From NCBI GenBank assembly GCA_009775225.1, contig VSPE01000036.1, positions 1 to 23,972 of the forward strand: a stretch of DNA of 23,972 nt, written 5' to 3'. This DNA is from Muribaculaceae bacterium (lineage in GTDB: Bacteria > Bacteroidota > Bacteroidia > Bacteroidales > Muribaculaceae). The notes beneath the pieces are model-generated. The model searched no databases, was not told the DNA's origin, and worked only from the letters and a program-made list of their open reading frames with translations. Positions 8,695-15,016 of the stretch are shown here, in pieces. The translations under genes and the position numbers were made by a program. Within the stretch, counting starts at the first letter, position 1; every line of letters begins with the position of its first letter.

Positions 8695-10245
8695 ATGAAA
8701 CACATCACAGCTCTTATCGCAGCTCTCCTGAGCGGCACTTCGTGTATGTTCGCCGACTCGCCTCTGCTGCGATGTTCCGACCGTACATTCTCGCTGCCAT
8801 CCACACGCTACATGCACAAAATCCGCACAGCCGACAGCACAGCGGCAGTGTACGTAACCGACCTGCCCGACGGCCTTGCATGGAACGCCCGCCGCAAACT
8901 TGTGGAAGGCAGCATCGACAGCATAGGCGACTACAGCTATACCGTTGTGGTCGACGGCAAGTACCGCGTGCCCGTGCAGCTCACCGTGAGCGACAAACTC
9001 GCCCTCCCCACCCCGATGATGGGCTGGATGAGCTGGAACACCGTACTCGGCAACGTATCGGAAAGCGTTATGCGCGAGACCGCCGACGCCTTTGTCGACA
9101 AGGGTCTGCGTGACGCCGGCTACCGCTGGCTCGGCATCGATGACGACTGGCACTGCGGTCGCGAACGCCCTGCCGACGGCATAGCCGCTCCCGACAGCAT
9201 ACGCTTCCCCAACGGTATGAAGGCCGTGGGCGACTATCTGCACGACAAGGGTTTCAAGTTCGGCATCTACTCTACCGCCGCCGACCTCACCTGCGACAGC
9301 AAATTCGGCTCGTACCGCTACGAAGAGGCCGATGCAGCCAAATATGCCGAGTGGGGCGTCGACTTCCTCAAGTACGACTACTGTTTCGTGCCCAGACTCG
9401 GCATAGGCAGCGACAGCGACCCCGCCACCGCCTACTATCTCTACAAGCGCATGAACGACGCGCTCGAACGCACAGGGCGCCCCATAGTGCTCTATATGTG
9501 CGAATGGGGCAGCACTCAGCCCTGGCGGTGGGCACACAAGGCCGGCGCCCCGATGTGGCGCGCCACACACGACCACCGCGACGGGTGGATGGGACGCATC
9601 CTCGAAGACGACATCCACAAGCATGGTATCGGAGTGTGGCAGGCATTGCAGATTTGGCCCGAGTTCTGGTCATATACCGGCGTGAACCGCTTCAGCGACG
9701 CCGACATGCTGTGCATAGGTATCCGCGGTCGCGGTCTTGCCTCAAGTATCATTCTCGAAGGAGTGAGCCGCGACAAGGATACAGGTATCTTCTACAAAGA
9801 CGGCAAGCAGTATCATGGCATGAGCACCGACGAGGCCCACACCGAATTTGTGATGTGGTGCATGTGGAGCTCGCCTCTGATGCTCTCGCTCGATGCACGC
9901 GACTCTCTCGCCGAGGAAGACCTCGCCGTAATCACCAACCCCGAGCTTATAGCCATTAACCAGGATGCCATGGGCCAGTGCGCTGAGTATATCGGCGCAG
10001 AACACGGCATACAAATCTGGGCGAAAGACCTCGCCGACGGCGACGTAGCTGTGGCTGCCGTAAACCTCAACGACGAGGCTTCGGACTACACCGTGGACTT
10101 TGCCCGCATCGACGCTCTCGACTCCGACGCAGTATACTCGGCACGCAATCCTCTCGACCGCACCGACATGCCCGATATGAAAGGTAGCGCAGCCGTACGC
10201 ATCCCTGCACACGGGGTGAAGGTTATGCGCTTACGCCGCAAATAA
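8695..10245 (+). CDS. Alpha-galactosidase, GH27 family
   Basis: This 516-aa exported glycosidase has a signal peptide of about 20 residues (a Cys at position 17 lacks a good lipobox, so a lipoprotein is less likely). A short N-terminal beta region (about 20-100) is followed by the GH27 TIM barrel with PMMGWMSWN, IDDDW, KFGIYST, the nucleophile in FLKYDYC (D228), and WRATHDHRDGW. In that last motif D293 aligns with the acid/base Asp of human alpha-galactosidase A (Arg + 4). SPLMLSLD and INQDAMG lead into the C-terminal beta domain. Some GH27 members act on alpha-GalNAc or beta-arabinopyranosides, so alpha-galactosidase is the likeliest rather than the only option. It is the last gene of the operon, 4 nt after GH36, with a strong hairpin about 20 nt after its stop. 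Having GH36 and GH27 side by side suggests two linkages or two stages of one substrate. Confidence 0.92.
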   Translation: MKHITALIAALLSGTSCMFADSPLLRCSDRTFSLPSTRYMHKIRTADSTAAVYVTDLPDGLAWNARRKLVEGSIDSIGDYSYTVVVDGKYRVPVQLTVSDKLALPTPMMGWMSWNTVLGNVSESVMRETADAFVDKGLRDAGYRWLGIDDDWHCGRERPADGIAAPDSIRFPNGMKAVGDYLHDKGFKFGIYSTAADLTCDSKFGSYRYEEADAAKYAEWGVDFLKYDYCFVPRLGIGSDSDPATAYYLYKRMNDALERTGRPIVLYMCEWGSTQPWRWAHKAGAPMWRATHDHRDGWMGRILEDDIHKHGIGVWQALQIWPEFWSYTGVNRFSDADMLCIGIRGRGLASSIILEGVSRDKDTGIFYKDGKQYHGMSTDEAHTEFVMWCMWSSPLMLSLDARDSLAEEDLAVITNPELIAINQDAMGQCAEYIGAEHGIQIWAKDLADGDVAVAAVNLNDEASDYTVDFARIDALDSDAVYSARNPLDRTDMPDMKGSAAVRIPAHGVKVMRLRRK

Positions 10246-10265
10246 CTACAAGCACAAAAAAGCAA

Positions 10266-10306
10266 TCAGGGGCTGCGCCGATGTGGAGATACGGCGCAGC
10301 CCCTGA
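10266..10306. terminator. Strong hairpin terminator between convergent genes
   Basis: A perfect 15-bp inverted repeat (arms 10266-10280 and 10292-10306, core GGGGCTGCGCC) with an 11-nt loop lies between the GH27 stop and the udp stop. A run of six A on its left side gives a U-tract for the - strand transcript (udp). On the + side only an AT-rich segment follows. It probably stops both converging transcripts. Confidence 0.85.
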
Positions 10307-10324
10307 AGTATATACATATCAAGG

Positions 10325-11200
10325 TCAGATGCGGTCGAGCACAGTGGCTACGAGGTCGCGGATGCCGGACTTGTAGTTGGGATTTGCTTCGGTGTTGAAG
10401 CGGTTGGCGATAATGGAGCATACGGTCATGCACTTGTGGCCCATGAGCCTGCCCATGCCTGCAAGCGGAGCGCTCTCCATTTCGTAGTTAGTGATGCGAC
10501 GTCCCTTGTATTCAAATTCCTCGATAAGACGGTTGAGGTCGGGATTTGCGAGAGGCAGACGCACTTCGCGTCCTTGCGGACCGTAGAAGCCTACAGCGGA
10601 AATGGTATTGCCACGCACCATGTCGGTACCTCCGATACGAGCGACCAGCTCGACATCGGCATCTACCACATATGGTTTTGCCCACAGAGGGTTCCACTTG
10701 GTGTGCTCGCACATGGCATGCTCAAAATCGAGGTCGGCTACGGTGTTGCGGCCTGCATAATAGTTGAGTACGCCGTCGAAACCGATTGACTTCTCTGCAA
10801 TGACGGGAGTGCCGAGGCGGAGTTCAGGCTGAAGGGCGCCGGAGGTTCCGATACGCACCATAGTGAGCTGACGGAAATCGTCGCGCACCTCGCGGGTGGA
10901 GAAGTCCACATTTGCGAGCGCATCAAGCTCGGTGATAACGATGTCGATGTTGTCGGGGCCGATGCCGTGGCTTATACACATGATAGGCTTGCCCTTGTAT
11001 GTACCGCCGATAGTGTGGAACTCACGCGAGGAAACTTCGAAGGTCTTGGTATCGAAAAACGATGCAACCATATCGACACGCGCAGGGTCGCCGACAAGGA
11101 TTATGCGGTCGGTGAGCTGCTCGGGGCGGAGGTGAATGTGAAATACAGAACCGTCGGGATTGATGATGAGTTCTGACTCGGGAATGATTTTCTTTGCCAT
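10325..11200 (-). CDS. udp: Uridine phosphorylase family nucleoside phosphorylase
   Basis: This 291-aa cytoplasmic enzyme of nucleoside salvage cleaves uridine (or a related nucleoside) with phosphate to free base and ribose-1-phosphate. Family motifs are present: VGDPAR (36-41), ISHGIG with the following acidic residue, RIGTSGAL (116-123), and NYEMESAPLAGM (228-239), in which the Glu-Met-Glu segment contacts ribose. Length is somewhat above the E. coli Udp (about 253 aa) because of an N-terminal extension and an insert around 130-160, as is usual in Bacteroidota homologues. It lies 68 nt downstream of dprA on the same strand with no clear -7 box in the gap, so it may be read from the dprA transcript. 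Its 3' end faces the alpha-galactosidase operon across the shared terminator. Substrate choice (uridine or another nucleoside) cannot be read from the sequence. Confidence 0.88.
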   Translation of the reverse strand: MAKKIIPESELIINPDGSVFHIHLRPEQLTDRIILVGDPARVDMVASFFDTKTFEVSSREFHTIGGTYKGKPIMCISHGIGPDNIDIVITELDALANVDFSTREVRDDFRQLTMVRIGTSGALQPELRLGTPVIAEKSIGFDGVLNYYAGRNTVADLDFEHAMCEHTKWNPLWAKPYVVDADVELVARIGGTDMVRGNTISAVGFYGPQGREVRLPLANPDLNRLIEEFEYKGRRITNYEMESAPLAGMGRLMGHKCMTVCSIIANRFNTEANPNYKSGIRDLVATVLDRI

Positions 11201-11268
11201 ATATATTTATGGTTATGGGTTAAGTATTTTAAGGTAATGTAAGGATAACAAGCGCGTGTCGGCAATTG

Positions 11269-12396
11269 TTAACGCATTTTTGCCGGTAATCCGTAGCGGC
11301 CTCCCGGCAGACTGCAGATGAAATCGTTGATTTCCATTTCGAAGAGGAGGGAGCTTAATCCGGCATAAGACATGCCCAGTGCCACGCACAGCTCGTTGAC
11401 CGTTATACCCGGCTGCTCCCTGATGAGTGCAAGCACGGGGCCGTAATGCTCGGGGATGTCGAACGACAATTCAGTCTGCGTGCCCTGCACAGGTTTTGTA
11501 CGCCAGCCGAGTAGTGCAATGAGGTCGGTAGCCTCGCATATCATGGCAGCCGTATTGGAGGCGATAAGGCGGTTGCAGCCACGGCTGTAGGTGTCGTTTA
11601 CGCGGCCCGGCAGAGCCATGACCTCCCGGTTATAGGCGGCCGCAATGCGCGCAGTGACCATTGCGCCGCCTTTGAAGTCGCTTTCGACCACCACCGTAAC
11701 GTCGGCAAGAGCTGCGATGAGTCTGTTGCGCGCAAGGAAATTTCCGCGGTGTATTCGGTCGGAGGAGCGATACTCGGTGGCGAGGAAACCGCCGTCGGAT
11801 ATTATCCGCTTGGCCTCGTTACGGTGGTCAGCCGGATAGATTGTATTAAGACCATGCGCAAGAACAGCCGCCGTAGGCACACCGGCCTCGAGAGCAGCAC
11901 GATGCGCAGCGATATCCACTCCGAAAGCGAGACCGCTAACAATTAGCAGGCTGCCGTCGAGTGTGGATGCAAGTTCCGACACGAGCCGACGTGTGAAGTC
12001 GGCTCCGTATGGCGTGCAGTGCCTTGTGCCGACAATAGCCACAGAGTATGAGGCGCGCGCGGCATCGTTGTTTCCGGCCACGTAAAGCATTGCCGGAGCG
12101 TCACCGCACTCGGCCATGCGGGTCGGGTAATCGCGGTCGGTATAGAAAACAGGCTTCACTCGCGAATCGGCAATAAAATCGGCCTCGCGCTTTGCAAGCT
12201 CAAGTGCCGCGCTACGCTTTTCGTCGGAGAAGTAGTCGGAACGTATGCCAGTAATAGCCGCAAGGCGCTGTGCGGGCAACTCGAAGAAGTCGCGCACCGA
12301 CACTCCCCGCGCCACGAAGTTACTTGCCGTCTCTATATTTATGTTTCGGTATGAGGCGAAGGCAATACGGAATATGAGCTCGTCGCGTTCAATCAT
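11269..12396 (-). CDS. dprA: DNA-processing protein DprA
   Basis: This 375-aa cytoplasmic protein binds incoming single-stranded DNA and loads RecA in natural transformation; the gene is widespread even in species not known to be competent. An N-terminal helical SAM/HhH-like region (about 1-70) precedes the Rossmann-like core with IVGTR (121-125), SGLAFGVDIAAH (154-165), YPADHRNE, ARNRLIAALAD (222-232), KGGAMVTAR (242-250) and GCNRLI. The C-terminal region (about 310-370) looks like the winged-helix DprA domain (TVNELCVALGMS, then LLFEMEINDFI). Length matches typical DprA (about 360-380). Its ATG overlaps the stop of the upstream thioesterase gene by 4 nt (ATGA), so the two are translationally coupled. 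Confidence 0.93.
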   Translation of the reverse strand: MIERDELIFRIAFASYRNINIETASNFVARGVSVRDFFELPAQRLAAITGIRSDYFSDEKRSAALELAKREADFIADSRVKPVFYTDRDYPTRMAECGDAPAMLYVAGNNDAARASYSVAIVGTRHCTPYGADFTRRLVSELASTLDGSLLIVSGLAFGVDIAAHRAALEAGVPTAAVLAHGLNTIYPADHRNEAKRIISDGGFLATEYRSSDRIHRGNFLARNRLIAALADVTVVVESDFKGGAMVTARIAAAYNREVMALPGRVNDTYSRGCNRLIASNTAAMICEATDLIALLGWRTKPVQGTQTELSFDIPEHYGPVLALIREQPGITVNELCVALGMSYAGLSSLLFEMEINDFICSLPGGRYGLPAKMR

Positions 12397-12797
12397 CCGA
12401 GATAGTCCTTGAAGGCTTGTGCCAGACGCTCGCCTCGCGACAGGCGCCCGTTTTCAAAAGATACGATGTCAACCACAGCCCTGACAACAGGCTCGCCCGA
12501 CGTGGTATAGATATCCTGCCGGAATACGAACACGGGGCCTCGGCGCGACAATGCAAGCTTGCTTACCATAGAGTCGCCCAGCCCAAGCGGACGCACATAT
12601 CTTATATCGATGTGCGAGACCACCGGGTCGAGGCCCTGCTCGTGCATACTGCGGAATGTGAGTCCGGCCTGCTCACAGAACTCATGGCGGGTATGCTCAA
12701 GGTAATGCAGGTAATTAGCGTTATTGACAATTCCCTCTGCATCGACCTCGTAGTCACGCACTTTCATCGTAAGCTCATATATATACTTGTCGCACAT
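12393..12797 (-). CDS. Acyl-CoA thioesterase, 4HBT hot-dog family
   Basis: This is a 134-aa cytoplasmic single hot-dog-fold protein that probably hydrolyses acyl-CoA or related thioesters. The signature lies near the N-terminus: VRDYEVDAEGIVNNANYLHY, with D19 in the position of the catalytic Asp of 4-hydroxybenzoyl-CoA thioesterase (the D-x-x-G-I-V pattern), then LEHTRHEF. A beta-strand run (VVSHIDIRYVRPLGLGD, then VFVFRQDIY) completes the fold. A second Met at residue 11 is possible, but the upstream residues (YIYELTM) resemble the first strand of homologues, so the longer start is preferred. It is followed by dprA with an ATGA overlap, a common arrangement in Bacteroidota. It could belong to the YbgC/FadM-like groups; the exact substrate is not shown. 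Confidence 0.88.
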   Translation of the reverse strand: MCDKYIYELTMKVRDYEVDAEGIVNNANYLHYLEHTRHEFCEQAGLTFRSMHEQGLDPVVSHIDIRYVRPLGLGDSMVSKLALSRRGPVFVFRQDIYTTSGEPVVRAVVDIVSFENGRLSRGERLAQAFKDYLG

Positions 12798-12814
12798 AAA
12801 ACAATAAGAGTCTG

Positions 12815-12845
12815 CTAAATTAACAAAAAAACCTCACTTTGCAAA
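12815..12845 (-). promoter_or_regulatory. Promoter for thioesterase-dprA
   Basis: On the - strand a TTTG (-33 type, 12842-12845) is followed 19 nt later by TAATTTAG (12815-12822), one mismatch from TAnnTTTG. The spacing is right for Bacteroidota promoters. Transcription would start near 12809, about 12 nt before the ATG. Confidence 0.5.
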
Positions 12846-12857
12846 TTCTGCAATAAA

Positions 12858-12872
12858 ATGGCACCGAGCCAT
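12858..12872 (-). terminator. Weak hairpin at the rsgA stop codon
   Basis: A 5-bp stem (arms 12858-12862 and 12868-12872, ATGGC/GCCAT) begins at the rsgA stop and is followed on the - strand by TTTTATT. The stem is short, so termination may be partial. Confidence 0.35.
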
Positions 12873-13822
12873 CACAGTTTTTTTCTGTATTTATCGTCGG
12901 TGTCGGCAGTCTCCTCGAGGATGCTCATATACGAATTGTAGCGCGACTCCGATATGCTGTGCTCCTCCACAGCCTTGAGGACGGCACAACCGGGCTCATG
13001 CGTGTGGGTGCAGTTGCCGAAGCGGCAGTCGGCCGAGATGCGAAAAATCTCGGGGAAGTAGTGCCCCACTTCTTCTGACGCAAACTCCACCACACCGAAG
13101 CCTCTCACTCCCGGGGTGTCGATAATCTCACCTCCGCCCGGGAGGTCGTACATCTCGGAGAAGGTTGTGGTGTGCATGCCGGTATCGTGGGCTGCCGAAA
13201 TTTCGGCTGTGCGCAGCGATGCTCCGGGTATGAGGGCGTTGATAAGCGATGACTTGCCCACGCCGGAGTTGCCGGAGAGTAAGGTCACCTTTCCGCGGAG
13301 AAAGTCGGCCAAAGCATCGAGGCCGAACCCCGAGAGTGCAGAAACGGTAAATACCGGGTAGCCTATTGAGGTGTAGAGATAGCTTACGGCGTCTATCAGC
13401 TCGGCGTCTTCGGGTTCGTCGAGGAGGTCGGTCTTGTTTATCACGAGCGCACCTTTCACCCCGTAGGCCTCGCAGGTGGCGAGGAAACGGTCAATGAATG
13501 TAAACGATGTGACTGGGTGTGCCAGAGTGGCCACCAGCATTGCGCAGTCCACATTTGCGGCTATTATGCTCGCGGCCTTTGAGAGATTGCTGGCCTTGCG
13601 GATTATATAATTGCGCCTCGGCACTATTGCTGTGATGAAGGCCGTACCGTCGGGCCCGGGAGCCGACAGCTCGACACAGTCGCCCACGGCCACGGGGTTG
13701 GTGGTTCGTATGCCCTTTATACGGAAGTTGCCTTTAGCAAGGCACTTCACCTCCGAGCCGTCGGCCAGGCGGCCTACGTAGTGCGAGCCGGTGTTACGTA
13801 TGATAGTTGCAGTTTGCTTCAT
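12872..13822 (-). CDS. rsgA: Ribosome small-subunit biogenesis GTPase RsgA
   Basis: This 316-aa cytoplasmic GTPase acts late in 30S subunit maturation. It has the circularly permuted motif order that defines the family: an N-terminal OB domain (about 1-70), then NKTD (129-132, G4), SAL (171-173, G5), GNSGVGKSS (184-192, G1), the threonine-rich HTTT segment (G2), and DTPG (235-238, G3). A C-terminal zinc site follows, with C266, C271, H273 and C279 (CRFGNCTHTHEPGC). All elements are intact and the length is usual. It is transcribed alone or ahead of the thioesterase-dprA pair (74-nt gap with a weak hairpin and a new promoter). A perfect -7 box lies only 4 nt upstream of the ATG. Confidence 0.95.
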   Translation of the reverse strand: MKQTATIIRNTGSHYVGRLADGSEVKCLAKGNFRIKGIRTTNPVAVGDCVELSAPGPDGTAFITAIVPRRNYIIRKASNLSKAASIIAANVDCAMLVATLAHPVTSFTFIDRFLATCEAYGVKGALVINKTDLLDEPEDAELIDAVSYLYTSIGYPVFTVSALSGFGLDALADFLRGKVTLLSGNSGVGKSSLINALIPGASLRTAEISAAHDTGMHTTTFSEMYDLPGGGEIIDTPGVRGFGVVEFASEEVGHYFPEIFRISADCRFGNCTHTHEPGCAVLKAVEEHSISESRYNSYMSILEETADTDDKYRKKL

Positions 13823-13826
13823 AAGC

Positions 13827-13834
13827 CAAAATTA
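13827..13834 (-). promoter_or_regulatory. Candidate -7 box close to the rsgA start
   Basis: TAATTTTG on the - strand matches TAnnTTTG exactly and ends 4 nt before the rsgA ATG. No TTTG-like -33 element is seen 19-21 nt upstream. If used, it would give a leaderless or nearly leaderless mRNA. It could also be chance in AT-rich DNA. Confidence 0.3.
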
Positions 13835-13848
13835 CAATAAAAAAGCCA

Positions 13849-13877
13849 TTGGCGCGTCTTTTTTAGCAATTAATTTG
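13849..13877 (+). promoter_or_regulatory. Weak promoter candidate for the Pro-rich lipoprotein gene
   Basis: TTGG (13849-13852) is followed after 17 nt by TTAATTTG (13870-13877), one mismatch from TAnnTTTG. It would start transcription near 13883, about 27 nt before the ATG. Both boxes are imperfect. Confidence 0.25.
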
Positions 13878-13909
13878 TTGATAATGTATATAACAAACAC
13901 CGAAACAAT

Positions 13910-14299
13910 ATGAAAAAGCTCCTATATATAGCCCTTGTCGCACTCTCGCTGGCCGGAGTGGCGGCATGCGCGGACTTGGGTTTCGGCGTGGATGTGGACT
14001 CGTCGAATGTCAATCCCTACTGGTATGGCAACGGCTATTCTGGCAATACCAACTGGAATACTCCGGTATGGAATTACGGCCCAATCTATAATCCAGTCCC
14101 CCCTCGTCCGCCTCTGATAGGCAACTGGCCAGGCTCAATAGGTATGCCTGCACCCCGCCCGCAGCCAAATCCGTCTCCCCGGCCACCACAAGTCAACCCC
14201 GGAGTGAACGGTGTTCCCGGCACAGTGGGCGGTATTCAGCGGCCCGGAAACGGAGGCCGCCCCAATCCGGCGGCTGTGCCACGGAGGCACGCGGACTGA
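13910..14299 (+). CDS. Small Pro/Asn/Gly-rich lipoprotein, unknown function
   Basis: This 129-aa protein has a lipoprotein signal peptide (MKKLLYIALVALSLAGVAAC, lipobox VAAC, lipidated Cys at 20). The rest is low complexity: an Asn/Trp/Tyr/Gly-rich stretch (about 30-65: NPYWYGNGYSGN, WNTPVWNYG) and then a Pro-rich half (about 66-129) full of PRPP/PNPSPRPP and PG pairs. It is probably disordered and may span or pack against the cell wall or outer surface. No catalytic motif is seen and I do not recognise a family. It stands divergent to rsgA and convergent with the next gene (27 nt between stops). The codon pattern and the clear lipobox support a real gene. Confidence 0.72.
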   Translation: MKKLLYIALVALSLAGVAACADLGFGVDVDSSNVNPYWYGNGYSGNTNWNTPVWNYGPIYNPVPPRPPLIGNWPGSIGMPAPRPQPNPSPRPPQVNPGVNGVPGTVGGIQRPGNGGRPNPAAVPRRHAD

Positions 14300-14326
14300 G
14301 GCGGCTGAGAGAGTTTTCGCTGAATA

Positions 14327-14911
14327 TTATTCGGCCTGTTCTGCGGGGGTATCGACCGTATACGAGATTGCCTTGATATAGTAGAAGGAGAGATAGTCTT
14401 TGCCTTCTGCTTCGGCTCGGGCTGCAATTTTTGCGCGATAGTCGGCCATTCGGTCCTCAAAGGTGTCAATAGAGTCCTGGCCCTGAGCTTTCTTCTCTGT
14501 AGCGCAAGCTTCGTGAGCACGGGCGGCCGAGTCTGCGGCAGCCTGACGTGCTTCCATTGCGGCAACTTCGGCCTCTCCGATGCGGTTCTCGCATACCACA
14601 CCTGTCACGGTAAGAGTCTTGCCGATGCAGTCGGGTGCGAAAGCGCCACCCATTTCAGCGGTAGACTCACAGCGGAGAACGATTGTGCTGTCGGTGCCGA
14701 CAAGGAAGGCTTTACGGCCGCCGTGCTTGCAGAGGTGCGAGCAGAGACCGTCTACTTCAATTGTGTCACCCACAATTTCGGGAGCGATTGCCATTAAAGA
14801 ATCAACGCTGATAGCGGTTTTCTCGCAGCAGGCTGCGTCTTTCTTGCCGCATGAAGCCACAAATAGAGCGGCTGCGGCAACTACTGTCATAAGGATTACT
14901 TTGATTTTCAT
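14327..14911 (-). CDS. Lipoprotein with CSHLCKH motif in a probable OB-fold
   Basis: This 194-aa protein has a lipoprotein signal peptide (lipobox VASC, Cys at 21). Residues about 45-110 read like a small OB-fold: DTIEVDGLCSHLCKHGGRKA, then VLRCES, then GKTLTVTGVVCENRIGE. Within it C57-S-H59-L-C61-K-H63 is a compact Cys/His cluster that could bind a metal or heme, or form a redox pair; other cysteines are at 25, 28, 29, 81, 95, 107 and 136. Residues 113-170 are Ala/Glu-rich and probably a long helix or coiled coil. I recall uncharacterised Bacteroidales lipoproteins with the same CxHxCKHGG pattern but know of no function. It has its own promoter and stands between purB (upstream on the same strand) and the Pro-rich lipoprotein (convergent). 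Confidence 0.78.
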   Translation of the reverse strand: MKIKVILMTVVAAAALFVASCGKKDAACCEKTAISVDSLMAIAPEIVGDTIEVDGLCSHLCKHGGRKAFLVGTDSTIVLRCESTAEMGGAFAPDCIGKTLTVTGVVCENRIGEAEVAAMEARQAAADSAARAHEACATEKKAQGQDSIDTFEDRMADYRAKIAARAEAEGKDYLSFYYIKAISYTVDTPAEQAE

Positions 14912-14933
14912 TGCGGTTTTCAGTTTGGTGGCG

Positions 14934-14964
14934 CAAAGTTAGCCATAAAGAACACGCCTGTCAA
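14934..14964 (-). promoter_or_regulatory. Promoter for the CSHLCKH lipoprotein gene
   Basis: On the - strand TTGA (14961-14964) is followed after 19 nt by TAACTTTG (14934-14941), a perfect TAnnTTTG box. The predicted start is near 14928, about 17 nt before the ATG. Confidence 0.6.
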
Positions 14965-15016
14965 TACCTACTTTTGAGTATTAGGGCTTGTTTGACAATG
15001 TCGGTCAAATGACCTT

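Noticed and set aside
8695..8757. GH27 as a lipoprotein because of a Cys at residue 17
   Set aside because: The residues before the Cys (GTS) lack the Leu/Val/Ile at -3 of a lipobox. A standard signal peptide fits better.
6960..8804. A 614-codon open frame on the - strand across the GH36 gene, and similar long antisense frames over other genes
   Set aside because: They lie opposite well-supported genes with catalytic motifs, have unusual composition (Val/Ala/Gly/His-rich) and match no family. They arise from the GC-rich third positions of the real genes.
14434..14620. Ala/Glu-rich repeat-like stretch in the CSHLCKH lipoprotein as a repeat array
   Set aside because: It reads as an ordinary Ala/Glu-rich helix with no regular DNA repeat unit.
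15003..15014. Palindrome GGTCAAATGACC after purB as a terminator
   Set aside because: The stem is only 4-5 bp with a tiny loop, and no U-run follows on the - strand, the direction of purB.
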